Source: Pseudomonadales bacterium
Lineage (GTDB): Bacteria; Pseudomonadota; Gammaproteobacteria; Pseudomonadales; Azotimanducaceae
Length of the DNA: 64,000 bases
Assembly (NCBI GenBank): GCA_029251375.1
Contig: JAQXDL010000044.1
Location: 186,001-250,000 of the forward strand
Reading direction: 5' to 3'
This document shows positions 8,644 through 16,837 of the stretch, piece after piece. The position numbers were made by a program, and so were the translations under genes. Numbering within the stretch: the first letter of the stretch is position 1; each line of letters opens with the position of its first letter. The notes under the pieces were generated by a model, which was not told the DNA's origin, searched no databases, and worked only from the letters and a program-made list of their open reading frames with translations.

Positions 8644-10212
8644 CTATAAATCTTCCAGATGTTCGAGACACCATTCTGCTCTGTCTAGAACTAACGATTG
8701 AGCTTCCTCGCTCATTTTGTCCCAGTTTCTATAAACCATACCGATGCGGGGGTTTTGCTTAAGCTGCTCACGATGCCGGTTCATGAAGTGCCAGTACAAG
8801 CTATTGTAAGGACAGGCCGTGCTGCCGGTTTTTTCTTTTACTTTATAATGACAACTTTTGCAGTAGTCGCTCATTTTGTTAATGTAATTTCCTGATGCGG
8901 CATAGGGCTTCGTCGCAACGATGCCGTTGTCCGCTGCTTGACTCATGCCGCGCGTATTCGGCATTTCGACCCACTCAATCGCGTCGATATAGACGCCGAG
9001 ATACCAGCCATCTACCTCATCTGGATTGACGCCAACCAGAAGACTGAAAGTACCTGTCACCATGAGGCGTTGAATATGATGTGCATATGAATGATCGAGT
9101 GATTGTTCTATGGTTTTGGACAAGCAATTCATCTTGGTGTCACCAGTCCAGTAGAATTCAGGTAAATGGCGGTCCGCCTGTAAACTGTTCATGTCGCCGT
9201 ATTCCGGCATATTTAACCAGTAGATACCGCGCACAAACTCGCGCCATCCGAGTATCTGTCGGACGAAGCCTTCTATTTGTGCAATCTCAATCGCAGCATT
9301 CCCTTGGTAGGCAGATATGGCTGCGTTGACCACCTCTTGAGGCGAGATGAGCTTGGTATTCAGAGAAAAGGATAAGCGGCAGTGATACAGACTCCAACTC
9401 AGTTCAGTCTGATCCGTCATCGAATCTTGAAATGTACCAAAAGCCGGCAGCATTTCTTTGCAAAAAAAATTGAGTAGCTCAAGCGAATCGACCCTCGTAA
9501 CGGGCCAGATTAAAGCCGTTTTCCGCACACCTATGGTGTCGATGTTATGTCTATCCAACCGGTCCAATATATCCTGCACATCGTGACTAAACAGCAACGG
9601 TTTTGGCACATTTTCAATGTCAGCGGGCTTCAATTTGTTGCGATTCTGCTGGTCAAAGTTCCACTGGCCATGAAGTGGACCGCCATCCTGCATAAGGATG
9701 TTTTGTTCTTTGCGCATTTTTCGGTAGAACATTTCCATTTTGTGAGAGGTGTTTTTCTTGAAGTATTGCGGTAGATCCGTGTGGGCTATATAGAAATGTT
9801 CAGTCTCAAACATATCGATGTTAACAGCGCCCAGTTGCAAACTGCCGAGTTGTTCCTGTAACCGATACTCATCCGGTTGCTGATACTCAAAGTGACTCAC
9901 GCCGTGCTGCTTTGTCAGATGATTGATTAGCGCGACGAGGTCCTGATGCTCAGCCGTGTCATCGAGGCTTAGATATTGAACGTTGTGGCCTAAGCCAGAG
10001 AGTCGCTGCGCAAAGCAAGACATCGCTGCAAAGAACGCACACACTTTTTGCACATGATGGCGAACATAGCCGGTTTCTTGCTGCAATTCTGCAACGACGT
10101 AGAGTACATCAGGATTCGTGGTGTCAAACCAACTATGTTTCTCATTGAGTTGATCGCCGAGAATCAGACGTAGCGTCTTGTAGGTGTTTTTGCTGGGGCT
10201 ATTTTTTGGCAT
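8644..10212 (-). CDS. FeS-type bacterial photolyase/cryptochrome (PhrB-like)
   Basis: This 522-residue FAD protein belongs to the iron-sulphur bacterial cryptochrome/photolyase group; characterised members repair (6-4) photoproducts using light. Four cysteines at 363, 451, 454 and 467 have spacings of 88, 3 and 13, the same as the [4Fe-4S] ligands reported for Agrobacterium PhrB. The N-terminal part begins LRLILGDQLN, typical of the antenna-binding domain of this family. The C-terminal domain has the conserved segment WVEMPNTRGMSQ near the flavin pocket. It is a single gene. A purely sensory role instead of repair cannot be excluded. Confidence 0.93.
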   Translation of the reverse strand: MPKNSPSKNTYKTLRLILGDQLNEKHSWFDTTNPDVLYVVAELQQETGYVRHHVQKVCAFFAAMSCFAQRLSGLGHNVQYLSLDDTAEHQDLVALINHLTKQHGVSHFEYQQPDEYRLQEQLGSLQLGAVNIDMFETEHFYIAHTDLPQYFKKNTSHKMEMFYRKMRKEQNILMQDGGPLHGQWNFDQQNRNKLKPADIENVPKPLLFSHDVQDILDRLDRHNIDTIGVRKTALIWPVTRVDSLELLNFFCKEMLPAFGTFQDSMTDQTELSWSLYHCRLSFSLNTKLISPQEVVNAAISAYQGNAAIEIAQIEGFVRQILGWREFVRGIYWLNMPEYGDMNSLQADRHLPEFYWTGDTKMNCLSKTIEQSLDHSYAHHIQRLMVTGTFSLLVGVNPDEVDGWYLGVYIDAIEWVEMPNTRGMSQAADNGIVATKPYAASGNYINKMSDYCKSCHYKVKEKTGSTACPYNSLYWHFMNRHREQLKQNPRIGMVYRNWDKMSEEAQSLVLDRAEWCLEHLEDL

Positions 10213-10587
10213 AACACTTCTACGTTAGAACCGCCTGGATCGGCCACTGCTTGATGGTTATTTGGTTCGCTGATAATTTTGCCTGCGGTCCGAGTGCAGG
10301 TCTGCCGATCTCTCCGGATACTTTAAGGTGATTAGCTCGGTTCATTTGTGTTGATACTTGCTTTTCTGTATTTGGTGAATTTCTTTTACTACCGCGCGAA
10401 TAGGTGTTTCGATGAGATTCGTTGCCGGTCCTGTTTTGCAAAACATCGACGGCCGATGATTTGAACACTTCTTACTTTAATACAAGGCAGTCCAATTGCA
10501 TAAGCGAGGCGAGAGGCTAATTGTCAGTGTTGCTAGAATGTTGCCCTAAGAAAATTGTACAGTTTTTAAATAAAGCAGTCCTGCGTC
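10213..10587. other. 375-bp intergenic region upstream of the photolyase
   Basis: The region lies between the photolyase start and the end of the GNAT gene, both leftward. It should hold the photolyase promoter. An 82-codon open frame inside (10220-10468, reverse) has no family resemblance and an irregular composition, so it is not called. No hairpin or repeat stands out. Confidence 0.35.
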
Positions 10588-10992
10588 TCAACTTTTAAGC
10601 CATTCTCCTGAGACAAGGTGGAGCCCTTCGGGTTGCGGCGAGAATCCCAGTTTTTGATAGAACCCCACAGCATCGTCGGTCTGTAAGTAAATATGCTGGC
10701 CGGGCACACTGGCGATAATCATCTCCATCATTTTCGAGGCAACACCTTGGTTGCGAAATTGGCTCCGGGTCCATACGTCAATCACGTAGCAGTTGCAGAC
10801 GCCGTCAGACAGGGCCCGCGCGGTGCCGACACAGCGCTGCTGATTCATTGCGTAAACCACGCACTGGCTATTAAGAAAGGAGTCCTTGAGCTGTTCAATC
10901 GTGCGACCATTGTGAAAATCGTCTTGCTCAAGATCTAGCTTGAGTAAACCCCAATCGATTTCTTTACTGTCAATTGTGTAACGAACGGCCAT
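10588..10992 (-). CDS. GNAT-family N-acetyltransferase
   Basis: This 134-residue protein has the GNAT core: a CVGTARALSD strand-turn-strand, DVWTRSQFRNQGVASKMM matching the acetyl-CoA pyrophosphate loop (R/Q-x-x-G-x-A), then the FYQKLGF strand near the C terminus. It should transfer an acetyl group from acetyl-CoA to an amine; the substrate is unknown. The open frame reaches 11115, but the extra 41 residues are basic and family-unlike, so ATG at 10992 is chosen. It is divergent from the TVP38-reductase fusion at 11144. Confidence 0.82.
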   Translation of the reverse strand: MAVRYTIDSKEIDWGLLKLDLEQDDFHNGRTIEQLKDSFLNSQCVVYAMNQQRCVGTARALSDGVCNCYVIDVWTRSQFRNQGVASKMMEMIIASVPGQHIYLQTDDAVGFYQKLGFSPQPEGLHLVSGEWLKS

Positions 10993-11143
10993 TGGCTGTG
11001 TCCAACGTGTAGTCAATGCGACATTCTTTGTGAAAATCTGTCCTAGCGCAAATTTAAGAAACTTTCTGCAAAAACGCCTACATAGACTTTGTCTTGTTGA
11101 GAAGTAAGTTATCATTGCGCGTCAATCAAGGGTTATCCGTTAT

Positions 11144-13276
11144 ATGAACACGAGAATTATTACGTTAGTCATCCTGGCTGCACTCATCAGTGCCTTTTTC
11201 TATTTTGATCTGTCCAGTTATCTGACGCTCGAATACATTAAGTCGCAACAGGCTGTGCTAGATGCTGAGGTTTCAAGCAATCCGTTGAGAGCCGCCACCA
11301 TCTATTTTGTCATTTACGTGCTGGTTGCAGCCCTATCTTTACCCGGCGCGGCAATCATGACCTTGCTTGGGGGCGCAATATTTGGTTTGGGCTGGGGGCT
11401 TTTAATTATCTCGTTCGCCTCCACCATCGGCGCAACCATTGCCATGTTGGTCTCACGCTTTATTTTTCGTGATCAAGTCAGGGCGCGATTTGGTAACCAA
11501 TTAGGTCCAATCGATCGTGGCATCGAAAAGGACGGTGCGTTTTATCTATTCACACTTCGACTGGTGCCTATTTTCCCGTTTTTCCTCGTCAATCTTCTGA
11601 TGGGTGTCACCGCGATCTCTGCGCCCGTATTTTTCATCGTCAGCCAAATCGGTATGTTGGCCGGCACGGCGGTATTCGTGAATGCTGGTACCCAGTTGGC
11701 TCAAATTGAAAGTCTAAGCGGCATATTGTCACCTGGACTGTTCTTCTCGTTTGCCTTGCTTGGGATTTTTCCTTTAATTGCGAAGAAAATTGTCGAGGTG
11801 GGTAAAGCCAACCGCGTACTTCGGGGATATAAAAAGCCGGCCCATTTTGATCGCGACGTGGTTGTGATTGGCGCAGGGTCTGGCGGGTTGGTTGCCTCGT
11901 TAATCATTGCAACTGTGAAAGGCAGTGTCACCTTGATCGAAAAAAACAAGATGGGGGGCGATTGTCTCAATACGGGTTGCGTGCCCAGTAAGTCGATTAT
12001 TCGTTCCGCCAAACTAGCAGCAGATATGAAGTCTGGTTCAGCATTGGGTATGAAGGATATGACCCCTGACTTCGAGTTCAAAGATATCATGCAGCGTGTG
12101 CACTCAATCATTAAAACGATCGAGCCCCATGATTCGGTTGAACGCTATGAAAGCCTTGGTGTTAATTGTGAAATGGGTGAAGCAAAAATTCTCTCGCCCT
12201 ATGAAGTTGAAGTGAATGGGAAAATCATCACCACCAAGAACATCATCATTGCCGCAGGTGCTTCACCGTTAGTGCCCAATATCGACGGTATTGAAGAAAT
12301 CGACTATTTGACATCAGATTCTCTGTGGGAAATTGAAACTCAACCCAATCGACTTGTTGTGCTCGGTGGTGGACCTATCGGATCAGAGATGACCCAAGCA
12401 TTCGCGCGATTGGGCAGTCAGGTTACGCAAATTGAAGCCTACGATAGAATATTGTCAAGGGAAGATCCTGAGATCTCGGCGATGATGACCAAGAAATTTA
12501 TCAGTGAAGGTATAGATGTTCGGTTAAGTACCCGTGCAGTTGCGGTACGTCAGCAAGAGGGTAGAAAATTTCTTGTGGTCGAAACCCAGTCGGGTAAAGA
12601 AGAAATCGAATTTGATGAGTTGCTCGTTGCGGTCGGTCGAAAGGCCAACGTGACCGACTATGGTCTTGAAGCGCTAGGTGTCGAGATAAGCCCTCGTGGC
12701 ACGGTGGCGGTTGATGAATATTTGAAAACCAACTTTCCTAACATTTATGCTATAGGTGACGTTGCCGGCCCTTATCAGTTTACCCACACAGCTTCACATA
12801 TGGCTTGGTTTGCAGCCGTGAACGCGTTGTTTGGTAGTTTTAAAAAATTCAAGGTGGACTACTCGGTTGTGCCTTGGGCGACGTTTACATCGCCGGAGGT
12901 TGCTAGAGTCGGTCTCAACGAGACTGAAGCGACGGAGCAGGGTATTGATTTTGAGGTGACAAACTACGATATTTCTGGTCTTGATCGTGCCTTGGCAGAC
13001 CAGACCGCTAACGGCGTTGTTAAGGTGATAACGCCGCGCGGCAAAGACAAAATATTAGGTGTGACGATCGTCGCTGACCATGCCGGTGATGTATTGAGTG
13101 AATATGTGCTGGCAATGAAACATGGCCTAGGGCTCGGCAAGATCATGGGCACCATCCACATTTATCCAACCCTGTCTGAAATGAATAAATTTGCAGCCAG
13201 CGAATGGCGTAAAGCGCACAAACCTGAATGGGCTCTGAATCTATCAGAGAAGTTGTTGCGGTTTCTAAGAAACTAG
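11144..13276 (+). CDS. TVP38/TMEM64 membrane domain fused to a pyridine nucleotide-disulphide oxidoreductase
   Basis: This 710-residue fusion has two parts. Residues 1 to about 220 hold hydrophobic segments and the TVP38/DedA-like pattern (GAAIMTLLGGAIFG, then RLVPIFPFFLVNLLMG). From about 235 there is an FAD loop (VVIGAGSGGL), the redox-active disulphide GDCLNTGCVPSK with Cys274 and Cys279, an NAD(P)H loop (LGGGPIGSEM), FAD motif 2 (YAIGDVAG) and a dimerisation domain. At the C-terminal active site HIYPTLSE (near 670), a Tyr stands where lipoamide dehydrogenase has the catalytic His. This is typical of the group often labelled mercuric reductase-like, whose substrate is not established. The layout suggests membrane-tethered thiol or quinone redox chemistry. 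It is a single gene. Confidence 0.9.
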   Translation: MNTRIITLVILAALISAFFYFDLSSYLTLEYIKSQQAVLDAEVSSNPLRAATIYFVIYVLVAALSLPGAAIMTLLGGAIFGLGWGLLIISFASTIGATIAMLVSRFIFRDQVRARFGNQLGPIDRGIEKDGAFYLFTLRLVPIFPFFLVNLLMGVTAISAPVFFIVSQIGMLAGTAVFVNAGTQLAQIESLSGILSPGLFFSFALLGIFPLIAKKIVEVGKANRVLRGYKKPAHFDRDVVVIGAGSGGLVASLIIATVKGSVTLIEKNKMGGDCLNTGCVPSKSIIRSAKLAADMKSGSALGMKDMTPDFEFKDIMQRVHSIIKTIEPHDSVERYESLGVNCEMGEAKILSPYEVEVNGKIITTKNIIIAAGASPLVPNIDGIEEIDYLTSDSLWEIETQPNRLVVLGGGPIGSEMTQAFARLGSQVTQIEAYDRILSREDPEISAMMTKKFISEGIDVRLSTRAVAVRQQEGRKFLVVETQSGKEEIEFDELLVAVGRKANVTDYGLEALGVEISPRGTVAVDEYLKTNFPNIYAIGDVAGPYQFTHTASHMAWFAAVNALFGSFKKFKVDYSVVPWATFTSPEVARVGLNETEATEQGIDFEVTNYDISGLDRALADQTANGVVKVITPRGKDKILGVTIVADHAGDVLSEYVLAMKHGLGLGKIMGTIHIYPTLSEMNKFAASEWRKAHKPEWALNLSEKLLRFLRN

Positions 13277-13363
13277 GCATGCGGAGTGGCAGACCTGTGT
13301 GACGTTATACAGGTTTGTCGTTTATGCGTGCGGCTTTGATCGTTCTATTTCGTTAAATCTATC

Positions 13364-13387
13364 GTTTAGAAAGCCGTTTAGAAAATA
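13364..13387. repeat. Tandem 12-bp duplication in a gene-end spacer
   Basis: GTTTAGAAAGCC is followed directly by GTTTAGAAAATA, sharing the first nine bases. It lies in the gap between the convergent reductase-fusion and anti-sigma genes. One of several short tandem duplications at gene ends in this window. Confidence 0.6.
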
Positions 13388-13392
13388 GCTGA

Positions 13393-13410
13393 GCAGATCG
13401 TTTGATCTGC
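13393..13410. terminator. Candidate hairpin terminator between convergent genes
   Basis: A perfect 7-bp stem, GCAGATC and GATCTGC with a GTTT loop, lies 10 bp from the end of the anti-sigma gene and about 115 bp past the reductase fusion. There is no strong T run on either side, so activity as an intrinsic terminator is uncertain. Confidence 0.45.
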
Positions 13411-13420
13411 AACATCGCGT

Positions 13421-13663
13421 CTAGGATTGTTCCCGCAGCTTTTCAAACACCCGATCAATTTCAGCATCGTCTGGAAATTCTTCCGAATCTTTTGCTTCTG
13501 GTAATTTCTGAATAGTACGGATGGTGAGTTTCATTTGCCGATAGTATCGACGACAGTACTTGCAGTACAACAAATGCAGGTAAAAGCTCAAACGCGATGC
13601 GAAAGATGTTTTCCCTTCTAGGTGATCTGTTGCCGTCTCTGATATGTCCTTGCAAGTTAGCAT
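13421..13663 (-). CDS. Zinc-finger anti-sigma factor (zf-HC2 type)
   Basis: This 80-residue soluble protein carries the HLLYCKYC motif (His-x3-Cys-x2-Cys, residues about 30-37), the signature of zinc-binding anti-sigma domains, with a further Cys at residue 4 (MLTCKDI). The acidic C-terminal tail is short and there is no membrane segment, so it resembles cytosolic ZAS regulators. It lies 33 bp after the ECF sigma gene in the same direction and should bind and inhibit that sigma factor. Release by zinc loss or thiol oxidation is known for some relatives but is only an inference here. Confidence 0.88.
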   Translation of the reverse strand: MLTCKDISETATDHLEGKTSFASRLSFYLHLLYCKYCRRYYRQMKLTIRTIQKLPEAKDSEEFPDDAEIDRVFEKLREQS

Positions 13664-13696
13664 ATTAGATCAACAACGTTCGACGAGTTTGATTGA

Positions 13697-14335
13697 TTAT
13701 TCTGTGCAACATTCACCGGTTTCCTGAAAGTGTTCAATGACTTTGTACAAGCGATTGCGGGCACGATGAAGCAATACCCTTACGTTCGACTCCGAAACAT
13801 CGAGAATGTTACAGACCTGGTTAAGCGAATAGCCTTGGCGTTCTTTTAAGTTTAACGTCGCGCCCTGTAGGGCAGGTAGCAAGCTGATCGTGCGGTCTAA
13901 ACATGACTTGAGTTGGTCTGTTGAAAGCAATGCTTCCGGCGCATCTGCCTGCCAGTCGCTGGGCGGTTGACCCCAATGTCCTGAGTCGTCAAAGCGAGAT
14001 TGCATATCCGGGTCGTCACTGGACAAAGCCTCAAGTGATACCTCGCGTTTCTCTTTTCTCAGCCGTGTTTTTGCTTCGTTAGCGACAATGGTCAATATCC
14101 ATGATTTGAGTGTACTTCGTCGCTGAAATTTGGCAATCGATTTCATCACTGAAAACCAAGCCTCTTGTACAACCTCATCGGCGATTTTCATGCCGACAAT
14201 ACCCTGTGCGAGTGCAAACATCGGCCCTTGGTATTGCTTGATCGCAAATCTGAATGCGGCCTCATCTTGGCGAATGAGCCCAGCAATCAAATTGTCTTCT
14301 GAAGTATATTCGTTGGGGATAGTCGGGGAATTCAT
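13697..14335 (-). CDS. ECF-family RNA polymerase sigma factor
   Basis: This 212-residue sigma-70-family factor has region 2 (DEAAFRFAIKQYQGPMFALAQ and the ADEVVQEAWFSVMKSI block that binds core polymerase and the -10 element) and region 4 (LKERQGYSLNQVCNILDVSE, then VLLHRARNRLY, a helix-turn-helix for the -35 element). No region 3 is present, as expected for ECF factors. ATG at 14335 is chosen; the frame runs to 14419 but begins with a family-unlike stretch. The C terminus ends in adjacent cysteines. It is transcribed with the zinc-finger anti-sigma gene downstream. Targets cannot be read from this window. Confidence 0.93.
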   Translation of the reverse strand: MNSPTIPNEYTSEDNLIAGLIRQDEAAFRFAIKQYQGPMFALAQGIVGMKIADEVVQEAWFSVMKSIAKFQRRSTLKSWILTIVANEAKTRLRKEKREVSLEALSSDDPDMQSRFDDSGHWGQPPSDWQADAPEALLSTDQLKSCLDRTISLLPALQGATLNLKERQGYSLNQVCNILDVSESNVRVLLHRARNRLYKVIEHFQETGECCTE

Positions 14336-14473
14336 GGTTTGTATCGGCGTTGGCTGTAGCCGCAATTGTAGCAGCAATAATCGGTAAAGCGCGAAACGGT
14401 TTGGTCCTGCGCTTCCCACATTTTCGTTGCTGGTGCATACTGCATGCGCCCAAAAACGATAGGAATGACGGTA

Positions 14474-15388
14474 ATGAAGACAGGTTTAATGATTGGTGCC
14501 AGTGATGGTCCAGACGGCACAATTGACGGTCTAGTAAAGCTTGCTCAGGATGCCGAAGCGCAGGGTTTTGAAAGTCTCTGGATGGCCAACATTTTTGGTC
14601 TGGATGCCATATCGACGCTTGGCATACTGGGACACATGACGGAAAAAATTGAGCTCGGTACGGCTGTCACGCCCACTTATCCTCGACATCCGACGGCCAT
14701 TGCACAACAAGCCATGACAACGGGTGCCGCATCGAAGGGGCGATTCAGTTTGGGCATTGGCTTATCGCATCAGGTTGTTATTGAAGGTATGTTGGGGTTC
14801 TCTTACGACAAACCGGCAAAACATATGCGGGAATACCTCAGCATATTAGGTCCGTTGTTAAAGGGCGAAACTGTTTCCTTCGCTGGCGAGCAGTTTAATG
14901 TCAATGGCGTCGCGTTGGATGTCCCAGGCGGCGCAAACGTGCCTGTGCTGGTTGCTGCATTGGGCCCGGTTATGCTGAAGCTCGCGGGTCAGTTGGCGGA
15001 CGGAACGATCACCTGGATGACAGGACCTAAGACATTAGAGTCGCACATCATTCCTAACATTAATGCCGGTGCGGAAAGTGTGGGCAAACCGACGCCAAAA
15101 ATTGTGGCAGGTTTTCCTGTTGTGCTGACCAATGATGAAGCGGGCGCAAGAGAAGCGATAGGTAAGACACTACAGATTTATGGTCAACTACCTTCTTATC
15201 GCGCTATGTTGGAAAAAGAAGGGGTGGCTGGACCGGCGGAACTGGCTTTTGCCGGAGACGAAGCGACTATTCGCGGTAAAATTCAGCAATTGAAAGATGT
15301 TGGTGTGACGGATTTCACCGCCGCAATTGTCGCGACTGACGACGGTGCTTATGAGCGAACACAAGCTTTTCTCGCATCAGAGGTGTAG
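14474..15388 (+). CDS. LLM-class F420-dependent oxidoreductase (TIGR03564-like)
   Basis: This 304-residue luciferase-like TIM-barrel protein probably uses reduced F420 or FMN. The start GLMIGASDG, then WMANIFGLDA, GTAVTPTYPRHP and GIGLSHQVVIEGM closely follow the group known as TIGR03564, in which most characterised hosts make F420. Several starts are possible (14444, 14465, 14474); the last has AGGA at a suitable distance and begins at the conserved first strand. It is a single gene, divergent from the sigma factor, and ends at a terminator. The substrate is unknown. Confidence 0.88.
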   Translation: MKTGLMIGASDGPDGTIDGLVKLAQDAEAQGFESLWMANIFGLDAISTLGILGHMTEKIELGTAVTPTYPRHPTAIAQQAMTTGAASKGRFSLGIGLSHQVVIEGMLGFSYDKPAKHMREYLSILGPLLKGETVSFAGEQFNVNGVALDVPGGANVPVLVAALGPVMLKLAGQLADGTITWMTGPKTLESHIIPNINAGAESVGKPTPKIVAGFPVVLTNDEAGAREAIGKTLQIYGQLPSYRAMLEKEGVAGPAELAFAGDEATIRGKIQQLKDVGVTDFTAAIVATDDGAYERTQAFLASEV

Positions 15389-15400
15389 CGGCATGATCTG

Positions 15401-15432
15401 AAAAAAAGCGGGCCTTATGGCTCGTTTTTTTT
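15401..15432 (+). terminator. Intrinsic terminator after the LLM gene
   Basis: An A7 run and GCGGGCC pair with GGCTCG and a T8 run around a TTAT loop, with one bulged base and one G-T pair. It lies 13 bp beyond the LLM stop codon. Confidence 0.75.
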
Positions 15433-15493
15433 GTCCAATTTTTGCTACAAAGTTGTGGGTAATGAAAAACAATAAAACAGGGGTTGTAAATCG

Positions 15494-16111
15494 ATGCAAG
15501 TGATACTCAGTAGTGCTTTCAACGGCAAACAAAAATCACTGCTGATGCGTGGCTTGTTGCTGGGTGTGTTGGCCATGCCTATTGCGGCATCCGCGCAGTC
15601 CAAACAAGAGCCTATTAGCCTAAATCAAAACGATTTCGTCGAAATTGAAACGCAGTTGACAGAAGATCAGAGGGTGATTTCTTTAGCGCGTCAAGTGATC
15701 ACTGCGGCGCGCTATGGCACGCTGGTTACCGTCGATGACGAAGGTCAACCGAGAACAAGAATTGTTGATCCATTTCTGCCTGATGATGCGTTCGTCATTT
15801 ATGTGGCAACCAAGCCGGTCACAAGGAAGGTTCAACAAATTCGCAGCAACAACAAGGTAAGCCTGTTCTATTTTGATGCCGAGGGCAGAAATTCAGTTTC
15901 TGTTATGGGCCGAGCGCAATTGATCGATGATCTTGATTTGAAACTGCAAATGCGCCGCGCCGCTGATAGCGACAAGATATATCCCGACTTCCCTCAAGAT
16001 TATCTATTGATCAAAATTACACCGACTCGCATAGAGGGTTTGTTGCCGGGTTATCGTGGCGATCGTGAAACATGGGTACAGGTGGGTGTGGACTTTGAGA
16101 TGTTGCGATAA
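15494..16111 (+). CDS. Exported PNPOx-fold (split-barrel) protein
   Basis: This 205-residue protein has a signal peptide: basic start, a hydrophobic stretch LLLGVLAMPIAA, and a likely cut after ASA-Q near residue 35. The mature part has the split-barrel pattern of general-stress-protein-26-like proteins (YGTLVTVDDEGQPRTRIVD, then VYVATKPVTRKVQQI and VSLFYFD). Such proteins usually bind FMN or F420 in the cytosol, so export is unusual. AGGGG precedes the ATG. It is a single gene and its function is unknown. Confidence 0.78.
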   Translation: MQVILSSAFNGKQKSLLMRGLLLGVLAMPIAASAQSKQEPISLNQNDFVEIETQLTEDQRVISLARQVITAARYGTLVTVDDEGQPRTRIVDPFLPDDAFVIYVATKPVTRKVQQIRSNNKVSLFYFDAEGRNSVSVMGRAQLIDDLDLKLQMRRAADSDKIYPDFPQDYLLIKITPTRIEGLLPGYRGDRETWVQVGVDFEMLR

Positions 16112-16152
16112 GTGAATCGCAAGGGACTGTTCGTTGATTCGAACTTGCGTTG

Positions 16153-16178
16153 TTGACTTGTTTTATTGACTTGCTTTA
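16153..16178. repeat. Tandem 13-bp duplication at a gene end
   Basis: TTGACTTGTTTTA and TTGACTTGCTTTA are adjacent copies differing at one base. They end 4 bp before the stop codon of the leftward GNAT gene at 16183. Confidence 0.85.
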
Positions 16179-16182
16179 CGAC

Positions 16183-16785
16183 CTAGCCGTTTTGACTGCG
16201 ATAGCTATATGACATAGGCCAAATTGTAGGTCCGTTTGGAATTTTCACTTCCTCAATCAAGTTAAAGCCTTGTGACAAATAGAAAGAAATGCTGTTCTTG
16301 TTTGAGCATTCAAGATAGATCGGCGTTTTTTCTGCGCCGGCCACGGGTACATGGTTAGTGATCGGTGAGAGTAGGCCGGTACCAATGCCCTGGCCTTGAA
16401 AATCAGGATCAGTCGCCAGATAGGTGAGATGCCAAAAAGGCTTGCGCGGTTTGTAATTTTCCATCACGGCTTGAATTTTTGACGCGCGGCTAATGTTGCC
16501 TTTCAGTAACCAAGCAAATTTAAGAAATGTATTGAGTTGCGATGGGAAACTAAGCCGATGTCCGGGGGATTCCCATAGTGAGACGCCACGTTCTTCGCTA
16601 TCTGTATAACAGCTTTGGCTATCGGTGGTTTTCCTTAGGATGTGCGAGAAAAGCGGCAGGGCTGCGCGATCGTAGTCCACGTCGGCAGGCAGTATCCAGC
16701 GCATAACGGGGTCGTCACGAAATGCGCGTTGGAGTACGTCAGCAAGGGCGGTGAAGTGGGAGTGAGTTGCGACTTGGGCTTCCAT
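16183..16785 (-). CDS. GNAT-family N-acetyltransferase
   Basis: This 200-residue acetyl-CoA-dependent acetyltransferase has the core HLTYLATDPDFQGQGIGTGLL (strand 4 and the Q-x-x-G-x-G acetyl-CoA loop, near residues 118-140), then IYLECSNKNSISFYLSQGF, typical of strands 5-6. An N-terminal AFRDDPVMRWILP segment is characteristic of GNATs of the small-molecule type. The substrate is unknown. It lies 53 bp beyond the start side of the clpP-like gene, both leftward, and may share its transcript. Confidence 0.85.
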   Translation of the reverse strand: MEAQVATHSHFTALADVLQRAFRDDPVMRWILPADVDYDRAALPLFSHILRKTTDSQSCYTDSEERGVSLWESPGHRLSFPSQLNTFLKFAWLLKGNISRASKIQAVMENYKPRKPFWHLTYLATDPDFQGQGIGTGLLSPITNHVPVAGAEKTPIYLECSNKNSISFYLSQGFNLIEEVKIPNGPTIWPMSYSYRSQNG

Positions 16786-16837
16786 GTCTGTTACCTGATC
16801 CCCGTCTTGTTATCGTCCTGCGTTGTCTAAGCTGTCC

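Noticed and set aside
10220-10468. 82-codon reverse frame upstream of the photolyase
   Set aside because: Polar, low-structure composition with no conserved pattern; it fills the likely promoter region of the photolyase gene.
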